Both the position numbers and the translations under genes were made by a program. Positions 23,839 through 35,345 of a DNA stretch of 64,000 nt are shown here, in pieces. The notes beneath the pieces were generated by a model. The model did not search any database, was not told where the DNA came from, and saw only the letters and a program-made list of their open reading frames with translations. The DNA comes from Lamellibrachia satsuma (Eukaryota > Annelida > Polychaeta > Sabellida > Siboglinidae): NCBI GenBank assembly GCA_033239005.1, contig BSQZ01000001.1, positions 31,386,758 to 31,450,757 of the forward strand, written 5' to 3'. The first letter of the stretch is position 1. The number at the start of each line of letters is the position of its first letter.

Positions 23839-24259
23839 CTTCTTCGTCTGTGAAATACATATCATTAAGTACTGGCTGGTTCATTGCAGATGTAGTCATA
23901 ATCCTCATATCTTCACAGCTTTGACCTTCTTGGTGCTGTTGCTTAAATATTACGTATATCTTATCATATATCTTATCATATATCTTATCATATTACACTT
24001 TTGTGTGCTCAATTTCTCTCTTGTTTTGTTTAATAATCACCTGCTGTTTTCAATGTTGATTTGAAACTGGATCAGTGCATGTGGTCCTGGGGCATCAGGT
24101 ATTCAGCAACCAGACACCCCAGACATGCAGTAGCTCCACCTAGTGACATGTCTTAAAGCTCATGTTCATCCATTTGTGACCAAGCCATGTTCAGCCATGT
24201 GTGACCATGCCAGCAGGATTTCTTCAGCTGCTCTGTGGCTGTGTATCTGATCCCACTTA
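23839..24259. other. Unique sequence, no gene recognised
   Basis: Short AT-rich stretch between a MITE fragment and the TIR element. Nothing beyond the 12-bp array at 23956-23992. Confidence 0.5.
23956..23992. repeat. 12-bp tandem repeat ATATCTTATCAT, three copies
   Basis: Perfect short AT-rich array of three units. Confidence 0.9.
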
Positions 24260-24345
24260 CAGTCAAGTCAGCCTCATTATTACATGCCTCATTATTATGT
24301 GGATTCAGATATAAGGTGGTCAATTGTGGACTCCCGATTTTCTAC

Positions 24346-24359
24346 CGCTAGGGGGAAAT
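24346..24359 (+). promoter_or_regulatory. CTCF-like motif in left subterminal repeat
   Basis: CGCTAGGGGGAAAT matches about 11 of 14 positions of the CTCF core consensus. It lies 86 bp inside the left end of the TIR element, mirrored by a similar site near the right end. Weak match; function unknown. Confidence 0.15.
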
Positions 24360-25146
24360 GCCAAATCAGCCTGCTTAAACCTACTTAGAATTGCTTTGAC
24401 AATTCTCAAGAAACATTACGTGAATAATGTCAACGTGTTTGCTTTGCGCTGCCGCCGACATCAATCGCTGTCGCTGGCTTCGCTTTAACGATTTATAAAT
24501 TGCAATCGAGATTCATAAATATGTCTTTTGTAAGAATCATATAAACAGTTTTAAATGCATTTAGTATACAATGCCAATATAACACTGGGGTGAAATGGCA
24601 TGCTTCTATTGCATCATACATTTAATAATTTTTGCGACATGAAACCAACATGCCAAATTCCTAACCCAAGGCGCTACCGGTGTGCAAAAATACGAATTCG
24701 TCATCCGCATATGAAACGATTAATTAATGTTAAGTGGTGCGTAATAAATTTATGCTTTTGTCGAAATTGGTTAAAAGATGAAGTGAAACAATTATAAATT
24801 CTACCTGTTGTTGTTTTCTGTGTTTTATCAGCTTACATATTAGGTGTGTCAAATCATACGTTTTCGACTGCTCAGATCCAGGTTATTATTTTCAATTCAT
24901 AGGCCTATTAGTCTAGTACACCATCATCATAGTAGATCTATCCCATAACGGTAAACATACACGTATTTTATTCAGTTCAATATTCAACAGGGTGTGACAT
25001 TTAAAAATAATACACGTTGATGCTAGTAGACTCGTTTAATAAGCTCCATAAACTGCATATTGGCACATAAGACAGTGCTGCAAGCACACAGTGGCTTTAT
25101 CAGCATTCTTGGACCTGGTGCAGCGGGCAGCGATCGCTGTTGTTTA

Positions 25147-25160
25147 GTAGCTCCCTGGTG
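25147..25160 (-). promoter_or_regulatory. CTCF-like motif in right subterminal repeat
   Basis: The minus strand reads CTGCCACCAGGGAGCTAC around this core, about 11 of 14 core positions. It lies 88 bp inside the right end of the TIR element, in mirrored orientation to the left site. Confidence 0.18.
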
Positions 25161-25248
25161 GCAGATATGAGAACACGTAGCGCGCCTCGAGTACAGCATT
25201 GTCCGAAATCGTGGACCCCGACCACCACGTTACAATGAGGCTCGACTG

Positions 25249-26235
25249 TACCTCCTTCCTCTGGGTCAACATCTTAGTACAATATACAGAGGAAGATGGC
25301 CTAGGATGTCATATATAGTCATGTGCATTGGCTGGTAGGTTGACATTATCCAAGGGGCGTTATCCTTTGACCTTTGATCAGTCCTGCTCCCTAGAGTTAT
25401 TCTCTCTTGTTGGATCCCTCACCGTATCATCTCTGAAGGGTTCTAACATTCGGCCCGTTGCTCTCACTGTTCTTGTTAACTGGGTCTTTTCCTCAGGTTT
25501 CAATCTTCCTCAACAAACCTCTTGCCCAGCATCAGATGTGACATCTCCCTGCTGCACTTCTGACATGAGCAGTTACAAGTTACTTTTGTCTTTTTTGTTG
25601 CTGTAAATCAGAGGAACTATCAACTTCCATTCTGTGTATTTTGAAAGAGATATTCTTGTCACGGTCTGAGCATTTGGTTCCACATGACTGGTCAGTGAGT
25701 TACAGTTGCTTCATGGATGATCAGGCAAACAAATGACAGCGCACGTTCCCATCAAATTAGTCATATTTAAGTGTTCCAGGGTAGCAACATCACAAAACTC
25801 AGGACATGATGGTTTTATACACCTACTGTCACAACAGCATCAATCATGTTATTTTTTCCACTTGTGCAGCAAAACATCTAGGATTTGTTACTGTGGGGAA
25901 AGAGAGTTAGTGGCTTTTAAAATATTATTTTTAGCAATTTTACTCCTGAGGACGTTCCATTACTTTTGTGCCAAAAAAATGCACAATTTTGTAAAACTGT
26001 AGTATTATATTTGCTGTAGCTCAGTGGTTCACCAATAAAAAGGCTCGCCAGTGCATCAGCCTGCTGCACATGCTCTGTTGTGCAGCTGTGCTGAAAAGAA
26101 GCCACTTACATTGATTTTACTTGCAACATGTGACAAATGCAGAATAGCCTGTGAGCCGTGCTGCATTCTCTAGCAGTCTAGTTGACTGGAATGTCATGGA
26201 GTCAATTTTCTCTACGACAAACTACTGTTCTGTCA
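25249..26235. other. Unique sequence, no gene recognised
   Basis: No repeat, RNA gene or exon recognised. Short frames at 25328-25606 and 25733-26002 lack known motifs. Confidence 0.5.
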
Positions 26236-26612
26236 GTCTAATGAATGAATGAGTGAATGAATGGAAAAGTTTGTTTGTCCATCCATCCATCCATCCACCC
26301 ATCCATCCATCAATTCATCCATTCATTCATTCTTTCATTCTTTCATCCATTAATACATCAATTCATTCATTCATTCATTCATTCATCCATCCATCCATCC
26401 ATCCATCCATCCATCCATTCATCCATGGAACCACCCATCCATTAGTTCATCCATTCATTCATGCATCCGTCCTTTCATCCATTAATACATCAATTCATTC
26501 ATTCAATCATTCAATCATTCATTCATCCATTCATTCATTAATTCATCCATCCATCCATCCATCCATCCACCCACCCACCCACCCACCCACCCACCCACCC
26601 ACCTACCCATTG
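26236..26612. repeat. Compound tetranucleotide microsatellite CATC/CATT/CACC
   Basis: CATCCATCCATCCATC blocks alternate with CATTCATTCATT blocks and end in CACCCACCCACCCACC. Frames through it read Ile-His-Pro/Ser repeats and are artefacts. Confidence 0.97.
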
Positions 26613-27839
26613 ATCTATCCATGGTGGATAGGAAAATAGACTGTTTCTCATTAGTGTACACTGATGGGTTAGGGAGGGCTGGCTCAGTAGTGGCTGATGT
26701 CACAGGGAGGGGTAAGGAGGAGGGGTAGGGTGCCAACAGCTGTGCAGTCAAGCAAAGGGCCCCTGTGATTCTGTACAGCTGATTCCTGGTAGTAATTCTA
26801 GGCGTGATGTGCTAAGTCGAACAAATGTAACTTTTTCCAGGATTCAGCAGTGCCTGTGAATACCTACTTTGCCTCACTGAAAAGAAAAGTCCTCCTTAAA
26901 GTGGGGATGAGGGATCCATTAATACCTGGTGTTGTTTTATGTCAGATCTCTGGCTGGAAGACTGCTTTACTTCACGCCCTAGATCAGCTTCTTCTTCTTC
27001 AGTCTTCATTAGTATCTGGAAGACCTGATTTCTGGGTAATAACCCCCAGATTGGCTGCACGTATGATATTGAATGTGAATATTATGCTTTCTTTATAAGT
27101 GTTCTCGTTAAAACTCACGTCCTGCTAAAAAAAATGTCAACGAGTTTAGAAAGAGATCATCATGTGGTCAACATTACAGGCTCTGTACCCAGTCTCCCAG
27201 TTTGCTGCACTTGAAGACATAAGGAGAGGTTCAGATGGTGCATCAGGTGGAATAAAAATGACTTGTCTTTAACTAACTCAGTCTAATTTTATTTAAATGG
27301 TGTTTAAGATTTTAATCTGCATGATTGGAAAAGCGACATTTACTAACATAAAAACAATCATTGAGAAACATTACTATTAATGCACCCTACTGTTCACTGA
27401 TTACAAACTATCCCACCTTGTTCCAGGCAGAGTGGTTTTGCTCCGGAATGATTTCCAAATTACCACCAGGCTCCCACTACGTCTCTGTCTGCAGCGACCC
27501 CACAAATTGAATCCCTGCGCCTTTATAAAGGAAACTCAATAATTTGGATTTTTCCATTGAGGAAGACATGAGTGGCCTGGTCATGTCTGATGAAGCTCAA
27601 GATTTCATTGCGGACAGATTGTCAGCGAGCCAGGGGCACCCTGATGAAATATGGCAATACAAGCATACGATTTGTCTTGTAATTACTGAAGCTTGCACAA
27701 TCCAATTTGTTGATTACGTTCCTCTGAATATTCGTCTGTGGAGGGGTGGGATGTTTATTTAGCACTGCCAGAGTGATTTCACTCTCCTGCTGGTCTGTGG
27801 TTAATTCTTGTTTCTGTTGAGTTGGTTAAGTGTGAAATT
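26613..27839. other. Unique sequence with a high-complexity block
   Basis: No gene confidently recognised. The 27420-27762 block is unusual: complex, moderate GC, scattered CpGs and a 72-residue open frame (27544-27762) without low-complexity bias. It may be a conserved element or unrecognised exon. Confidence 0.35.
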
Positions 27840-28195
27840 AGGTGATATGGGACATACAAGATGCCACAAGATGATATGTGACAATAGGTGACACATTGAA
27901 CAATGTGTGACAATAGGTGATTCAGTGACATAATGTCCACCGACAAGATGCCACAAGACAATATGTGACAGTAGGTGATATTAGGGCATAATGTCCACAG
28001 GCAAGATGTCACAGGATATGTGACAATAGGTGATACACTGAACAATGTGTGACAATAGGTGATACACTGAACAATGTGTGACAATACGTGATTCAGCGAC
28101 ATAATGTCCACAAACAAAATGTCACAAGATAATATGTGACAATGGGTGACTCACTGAACAATGTGTAACAATAGGTCATTCAGGGACATAATATC
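27840..28195. repeat. Degenerate repeat of TGTGACAATAGGTGAT units
   Basis: ATATGTGACAATAGGTGATA and CACTGAACAATGTGTGACAA blocks, with ATAATGTCCACAGGCAAGAT spacers, recur about eight times in variable order. A minus-strand 112-residue frame is a repeat artefact. Confidence 0.88.
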
Positions 28196-28204
28196 CGCAG
28201 GCAA

Positions 28205-28320
28205 GATGGAACAAAAATGTGGTAGTGTATTGTAGTAGATACTAGATAAAAAATTTGTTGTTAAATCAATCTGAAAAAAACGAGCAAAAAATTTAATTGA
28301 GGAAGGACCTTTAAAATCTG
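28205..28320 (+). mobile_element. MITE-like family 2, copy 1
   Basis: Shares TAGTAGATACTAGATAAA and AAATTTAATTGAGGAAGGAC then CTTTAAA with copies at 36590, 43905 and 49335. The copy is diverged. Non-coding. Confidence 0.55.
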
Positions 28321-29998
28321 CAGTCAGCAATGTTATTCAAATTAGCAATTAGGGGTTGTTAAATACCAATTAATTATCTGATACAAATGGTGTCATAATG
28401 CTGCCCTTGGAAGAATGATCAGAATTAAAGTAATGATTTTTGTGGTCTCATGGCTGTGTGGTGCGAATGAAAGAAATCCCTTTAAACACAACAAACTCCT
28501 CAAACGAAGTCATTAGGTGTGGAGATGAGCCCTGATGGTTAGATAAATTGTTTAGGGTAGATGGGGCACAAAAAGGGTGCGGTCAATTGATCATTTGCAG
28601 CAGTCTTGTGAGATTGTACTATTCCCTTTAATATTTTCTAAATGGGAAACTAATTGTAATAGGATGTCTTAATTGGCCAATCTCAACATTGTTTTGTGGA
28701 AAGTTGGGAAACTCTCTCATGAGAATAGAATTGAGAAAACATATTTGTTAATCTCCTTAGCAGTTTTACGATTGGAAGGATAACAGACTGGTGGGCTAAG
28801 ATAAAAGATAAAATGACTTGTATGTGATATGACAAAATATGCAAACTAAAAAAGTAGTTTGTATACTGCAAAGACAACATAACTCCACATAAGGGGCTTT
28901 GTAAATAATAACAAATTAAATAATATATTTTTTTGGATAAGGTTGACCCTACACCCCTATAAAAATCAACCAGGAAAACACTGAAATATACCTTTTCAAT
29001 TTTATTTGTGCCCTGCCTCTGGAGGCAGATCGTGGTGGTAGGACTGCCAATTCTACATGTAATGTAGATCTAAATTACTGTCACAATCTGTCCGTCTAGA
29101 AAGCCAGACCATGTAACAGAATAATGATGAAGCTGATCGATTGTGTATCACAAATCCACGTGCTGAATGGGAGTAAAAATACAGGAACCTGGTTGCATCG
29201 AGCGAACGTTGCAAGAGGATTAGACATTCCCAACATTTTCCCTATTCAACTCCAATGCGGACCCACATTTGATAGCAAATGAAACGTGACAGCTCTATTC
29301 ATTCTGTATAATACGCTGAAATATCATTGAGTAATAGAATTGCTGCTGCATGTGACTGTGACTTAATCATGAGATGCTCTGCATAGGAGACTAGCAGGCA
29401 AACTTAGCCTGGGATTAGCAGCAGAACATATGGAAAGTTATGTCAGACTTTATCAGAGGCTTTGTAGATAAAAAAAACAGTATAAAAATGGGTGAGTGTG
29501 TGGGCCAAGGGTCCACTTGGATTATAAAAAAATTTAAGTATATTTATCTTTGTTCATATTTTGTAATAATCATCTTTCCACTCATTGCATTGGCAATGCA
29601 TGTACAGTGCCTGTAATTCTTCATTTGTTGTTGTTGTCTTGGTGGGTGAGTGGGGGGGACAATCCTATCCATTTTTTTATTGGAATATGTTATAATTATT
29701 TACAAAGCCCCTTAACCTCATCATCTTTATTTTATCTGGTTTTGAACAAGATGTTGGCTTTATGCTGTCCTGGGTGACATTAACCATGAGGTAGTGGGTG
29801 TTTGGCTGTTTTTTCAATCTGGAAACACCTCAGGCTAAACACATCCATAATTGTTAGACCCAGAAGGACAGTTACTGGTTAGTTCTAGTGGTCATGTGTT
29901 CATGTCCAGATGTGTCTGTTTGTTGCTAATGTGTTAATATAAGTGTTCCGCTACAACTGATTGCAATTACGGAAGCAGGCATAACATACTGGTTGAAA
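28321..29998. other. Unique AT-rich sequence, no gene recognised
   Basis: Non-repetitive. The 29110-29400 part has higher complexity with several CpGs and may be conserved. No exon identified. Confidence 0.45.
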
Positions 29999-30428
29999 CA
30001 CCTGCCACATTTGTTTGGTTGAAATCTGTATTTCTGCTCTGACATTCTTTACAAAGCCATTATATGTCTATGTTTCATAGGTTAATTGGCCAATAGCATT
30101 TTTATTCGGATCCAGTGTCACCATATATCATGCTACGAAATATACCTACATCAAACGATTTTTTTCTCATGTGATGAACACAAGAAAATATGTACTTTGT
30201 CACGATTTTTCCAATTGAAATAAATCTGTATGAAAATGCAATATGGCCATATATTATATACCTGCCAATATCTCAGAAATGCTTTTGTGGTGAATGAAAG
30301 AAAATATGTACTTTACAAAGATTTTTCCATTTGAAACAAATCCATGTAAAAATGGTATACAGCCATATACCGCCCAAAAATCCATATTGCGTATGGGAAA
30401 TGCATATGATGCAGCCGGTCCGGCTGAA
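29999..30428 (+). mobile_element. MITE family 1, copy C (with internal duplication)
   Basis: Begins ACACCTGCCACATTTGTTTG and ends CATATGATGCAGCCGGTC, diverged from the CAGGTCTG end. Middle blocks GGTTAATTGGCCAATAGCAT and TCCAGTGTCACCATATATCA match the family. AAAATATGTACTTT(G/A)(T)CA, then GATTTTTCCA, occurs twice (about 30186 and 30302), the same kind of internal duplication as in copy A. Confidence 0.78.
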
Positions 30429-30714
30429 AAGTGGTGTGAATTTACTCTTTAATGTCTTCCATGAGGGCTAGCCATCAGGGAGGCAGGCGCAGTGGAAACC
30501 CAGGGAGGTTGTCAAGGCAGACAGACATAAAAAGTTCTTCTGGGATGATTAACACCTGAGCTCAGGTAATAAGGAAGTTGGAGTGATTGATAAGCTTGAG
30601 ATGATGTCAGAGTGGTAGATTCATTCATTTGTTTATCACCTTGCTCTACCCCCCTGTGGCAGCCCTGGCTACCTGTGCAGCGAATCACTGTCAGATCGGT
30701 TTAGGTTGCTGCAG

Positions 30715-31665
30715 TGTGAATGCAACCAGACTGCACTGGGAGAGATTGTTTCTCTTTCTTGGTGTTACGTTACTGCTTGTTTGAAATGGGTAAAAGGTTC
30801 TAGGAAAGTGAGTTGTGTCTGTGGTTATTAGTGGTTTAGTGTGTGATAAACCAGTTTTGTAGTGTGGGAATTATGCTTGTTGTATTAATGGAATACTAAA
30901 TGTCAGAGTGAACCAAGGAAGGATTTTTCTAGGCGTTGCGTTACGGCTTTTCTGTGGCTTGTTTGAAATGCGTAAACATTTCTTGGAAAGTGAATATTGG
31001 TGTCTGCGGTTATTACTGCTATCCTGTGTGTTAAAACCAGTTTTGTAGTATGGCAGTTATGCTTGTTGCATTAATGGAATGCTAACTACCACTATACACC
31101 AAGGATTGGAGAGATTGTTTTCCTATCTTGGCGTTATGTTACTACTTTTCCACGATTTGTTTGAGATGCACAAAAAGTTTTAGGAAAGTGAGATGCAGTG
31201 TCTGGTTATTAGTGGTTTACTGTGTGATAAACCAGTTTTGTAGTTTGGGAATTATGCTTGTAGTATTAATGGAATACTAACTGCTAGCCTGCACTGAGGA
31301 GAGATTGTTTTTTCTCTGTGTAACTTTACCTTTTTTCCAGTGGGTTTATATATTTGAAATGCATAAAAAGTTTTAGGAACATGAGTTGCGGTGTCTGCTG
31401 CTTTACTCTGTGATAAACCAGTTTTGTAGTTTGGGGATTATGCTTGTATTAACGGAATGCTAATTGCCAGACTGCACTGAGGAAAGATTGTTTCATTTTC
31501 TTGGCATTACGTTACAGCTTTTCTGTTGCTTGTTTGAAACAATGTAAAACGTTTTAGGAAAGCGAGATGTGGTGTCTGCCATTATTAGTGGTTTACTGTG
31601 TGATAAACCAGTTTTGTAGTGTGGGAATTATGCTTGCTGTATTAATAGAATGCTAACTAAGATTG
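30715..31665. repeat. Five diverged copies of a ~190-bp tandem unit
   Basis: CCAGTTTTGTAG recurs at 30851, 31037, 31232, 31418 and 31608 (spacings 186, 195, 186, 190). Each unit also holds GAGATTGTTT, a TTACGTTAC-like block, TTTTAGGAAAGTGAG, TTATTAGTGGTTTACTGTGT and ATTATGCTTGTTGTATTAAT. This is a satellite-sized array with indels between copies. Non-coding. Confidence 0.93.
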
Positions 31666-33496
31666 CTTCATTTCAGGTTTCAATGATCAGTCATAAATTT
31701 TATCAGTGTAACTAAGTATGGGTTTGCCTACTGTACCTGAGGCTACAAACCCATAGCAGGGTAGTAATGTATTTTTATTTATTAAAATTAATGAATGTAT
31801 TAAATTTAGTTAAATTGAAATTAAAGTTGGAGCACTTTAAGTACCAGATCAAAACTGTTTCAGGTAACATACATAGATGCCAGTGGCTGAGTTGATGATA
31901 CTATCGTTGAATTGCTGGAAGTATGGTACACCAATAACAGGACACTCAGATGGTGTACGTGATCAGTGTGTCATGGATTAATGAAGCAATTTACAGTGTG
32001 CGAGATTGTTCCCGCACAAAAGAATACTGATCACTGAAAAAACGGATTATTGAATAACGGATAAAGAAGACAGATGTATACCGATGTGATGTCATTCTAC
32101 ATAGCTTAAACTTATCCACTCTGCCAGGGAACTCCAGGAACTCCACCCAGCTGATGATGGATGCACACAGTCTGATGAAGAATACAGAATTGTGATTGAT
32201 ACATCAGCAATTATATATTTATATTAGCAGTTCGTTTGCAACCAGCGATGAAACGTGTAACATACGTCAATGCCTGTGTCTGCGATTACACAGCGATCAC
32301 GCTTGTATGTGATTAAACCTTCAGTCTTCATCAATCAGACGAGAGATTGGCACTTAACATGAATTTATGCCCATAATCTCATGCTACACTCTCAGCTTAT
32401 ATTACAGCAGGTTTCCACAGACATAGGGTGCCTTCCTGATTTATACCCTTCTGCCTGGTAATCATCAGCTGCAGATGGGGAGTTGGTGGAGGTATTATTA
32501 CCCTACCAGGGTTAATTAGGAGAAACTATTAGGACCCCTGAGGGGTTGCAACCCCCCAGCTGTTGTGGGTCTATCTGGGAGAATTTGGGAGAAAGTAGCA
32601 TGATAAGGCAGCTTCAAGGAATGTGCTATTATCAGTAGATTGGAAGGGAAGGTGGTTAATAGAGGACAGTATGGTGTATTTAGAAATAATGTTGTAATTG
32701 TATTTGTGTTAATATATTATTGTCTCAGTCTTCAGGCTTGCTGAAGTGTCACTAAGTTGACTGAAATGGCAAACATGACTTCTTAAGATTCATTAAACAG
32801 TATCTGTCACACAAGAGGAGACACCCGATGATTTAAAAAAAAAAGTCCAGTGTTATACCACAATTGCCAAATGCAACTTTAACTGGTTTATTAAACAACT
32901 CACGTTGTATTTGGAAACTGGACATATTAATGTAGTAACTAAACTGACACAAATAAATGAGCTCTCAAGATAAACATTTGATGGAAGATTCTTATCCCAA
33001 AGCCAAAGGAGAAATGGCTCATAAGACTTAAGGGAAGGGTCAACTGAACCAGGTGTGCTGGTGGAACCCTGAACCCACATTAAATCTGTCAAGATGTCCA
33101 CCAGTAACCTGGCAGTTCCTTGGAGCACTTAAGACATGTAGTCTGTGAGACTGCCTGGTGATCCACACCTCTCATCTACTTAATTGAAATACATTATCTA
33201 ATCCCCTAACTCTGATGTAACAAGAATGAGGGGTGCTTCATCAAAAGGGTTCTTATCAGTGAACCAGTGGGATAGATCTCTCACCCTCTGATGAGGTCCA
33301 CTTTTAAACAGTCCTAGCTGGTGGTCAAGGGTTTCACCTCTGACCTAGCCAGTGGTCACCTACTTGCATATTTGTTGCAATTAAGGTCAAATATGGTGTT
33401 TACTATAAATTAGAAATTATTTTAATAAATTCTTATATGTCAAAGATGGTTGTTGATGCCAATTTTCTGGTGAAAACAATAGGTACTATATACATA
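31666..33496. other. Unique sequence, no gene recognised
   Basis: AT-rich unique DNA. The 32190-32420 part is of higher complexity and CpG content and is a candidate conserved element. No exon or RNA gene can be supported. Confidence 0.45.
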
Positions 33497-33530
33497 CACA
33501 CACACGCACGCACGCACGCACGCACGCACA
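33497..33530. repeat. CA/CACG microsatellite
   Basis: ACACACACGCACGCACGCAC run, alternating purine/pyrimidine. Confidence 0.93.
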
Positions 33531-33904
33531 CATGTATGATGCAAATTTTTCTCATGGAAACTATGGGTACATATGTGTGTATTTGTGTACAGAAAGTAAT
33601 TTAAAATGGGCAAATGCCCCATCTGGAGTAGGGTAGATAAGCACATACTGTCAATACCCCTCAAACACATGACACTGTTAGTGTCAGTCAGTGCTAGCCC
33701 CAGGGGTAACAGAGGCTGAATTCCTCAAAGTGTCTTATGTAATGGGGGTGGTAATTGTGTGTGGTGGTTCATCAGTGTCACCCTGCTGGGGATTGTGGGT
33801 TGTGGGATGGGGTTGTGCAAGCAAACTGCCCATATTTTACCCAAATGTTTGTAACAAGTAACATTAACAGAGAACTCTACTAGAAGCTAATCTTAGATTC
33901 TGCA

Positions 33905-34255
33905 TAGGCAACATAGTTACATAATGTACAAAGTGCGCATAGTGTACATAGTATACACAGTATACACAATGTACACAATGTACACAATATACACATTGTA
34001 CACAATGTACACAATATACAGTGCACACAGTTAACATGGTTAACACAATTTACATAATTTGCATAATGTAAGTTTACATAGTGTACACAGTGTGCATAGT
34101 TTAAATAATGTATACAGTTTACATATTGTACATAGTGTGTATATATAATTAAAATACATATTGTACATTGTACACATTGTACACACCATACACATTGCAC
34201 ATATCCTACACATCATACGCAATGTACATGTTGTACAAATTGTACATAATGTAGG
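33905..34255. repeat. AT-rich TACACAATG-type repeat
   Basis: ATAGTGTACACAATGTACAC units with a period near 9-12 bp. TGTACA palindromes recur throughout. Cys/Val/Tyr-rich frames on the minus strand are artefacts. Confidence 0.9.
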
Positions 34256-34916
34256 TGCTAGTGTAAACCCTGAAGCTCCCCACACCAACCCCCACCTCCA
34301 TCAAGGCAGTGGGCAGGGTATAATCTTCCCATTTCCTCCTAGAACTGTACAGGGGACTAGACACGTTTTTTCAGTAATTGAAAATATACGACATATCATC
34401 AAGTTGTGTGGAATAAATCTGCTGTCTTCCTGGCAATTTTTGTTCACCCTCATCCCTTCTGGCCAGCTGTCAGTTTGGGGCAGCGCAGCAGTCTGTCCAA
34501 TCAAACATGACGCTGATGTGCAGCCAAAATGGTCTGGCGCTAAAAAGCGCTCCTATAAAAACGTCAACACTCAGCTAGCTGGAAAAATTAAGGGCCCTGG
34601 AGAGAATTAACTCAGATTTGTTGGGCTCACTTTAAGGGTTCATAATGTGGCTCCTGAATGGTGGGCATAGTGTTTTATGAGCATTGTTTATCACTGGAAG
34701 CTGACTTCCCTACTGGGGCAAATATAAAGTCAACGACCTTAGAATATTACCCACATGGAAACTATAAATTCAACTTGCCTCAGCAATGTGCAAGAAAGTA
34801 GCAAGGCAGCAGTTCCCCTGTAGAGACCCAGCAGCATATCTTATGTTGATATGATTTATGTTCTTAAAATTATTATTTGAATGTGGAATTTAATTTTTAA
34901 TTGCATGCATTGATCT
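34256..34916. other. Unique sequence, no gene recognised
   Basis: A 149-residue frame starting in the repeat crosses into this stretch but shows no recognisable domain. Confidence 0.45.
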
Positions 34917-35345
34917 ATGAAGAATGCCTAAAAGAATGTGGTTTAACAACCCTATAGAGACAAGAAAGTTAACAGGAGATTAAACTGAAATTTTTAAGAT
35001 ATTGAATGGGTATGAAAATAGTGATAGAAATATTTTGTTCTCACTCAAGAAAGATAATAGAACTAGAGGACATGAGGTAACATTAGTAAAGGATCAGTGT
35101 AGATTGGATATCAGGAAGTACTGGTTCTCACAGAGGACAATCAATGAATGGAACAAATTATCTACGGATTGTGTAACTGCTAGCAGAGTGAATATGCTTA
35201 AAAAGAAGGTTGACACATATCTCAGGAGGGCGGGTTACACACAGATGAAAAAATGTTGGACTCTTGATAAGCCAATGGCTTCCTTGTCCAGTTGCCATCT
35301 GGGCCTTTGCCTGGGATGGAAATCTTGTGAAATATATCAACGGAT
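34917..35345 (+). mobile_element. LINE fragment: C-terminal end of reverse transcriptase ORF plus 3' tail
   Basis: Conceptual translation contains RTRGHEVTLVKDQCRLDIRK, then YWFSQRTINEWNKLS and a Lys/Arg-rich end (YLRRAGYT). This is the conserved extreme C-terminus of non-LTR retrotransposon polymerases of the CR1/L2/Jockey-like group. Upstream, at about 34917-35001, a further stretch (ECLKE-like, then EIFKILNGYE) belongs to the same protein but is broken by small frameshifts and a stop near 34981. The endonuclease and RT core are absent, so it is a 5'-truncated dead copy. The tail GATAAGCCAATGGCTTCCTT recurs at 19018-19130. Confidence 0.85.

Larger units (their letters stand above)
24260..25248. 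mobile_element. Non-autonomous TIR element with pogo/Tc1-mariner-like ends
   Basis: The left end CAGTCAAGTCAGCCTCATTA is preceded by TA (24258-24259). The right end, read on the minus strand, is CAGTCGAGCCTCATTGTAAC and is followed on + by TA (25249-25250). Homology continues inward about 100 bp on each side: GGTGGTCAATTGTGGACTCC against GGTGGTCGGGGTCCACG, and CGCTAGGGGG against CACCAGGGAG. TA target duplication and CAGT-starting ends are known for pogo/Tigger-type Tc1/mariner elements. The 989-bp interior holds a short AT-rich frame (24600-24797) with no recognisable transposase domain, so the element would depend on an enzyme in trans. Confidence 0.7.

Noticed and set aside
24600..24797. 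65-residue frame within the TIR element as a transposase
   Set aside because: Too short, and no DDE or helix-turn-helix signature seen.
34161..34610. 149-residue + frame
   Set aside because: First third lies in the TACACAATG repeat; remainder has no recognisable motif.
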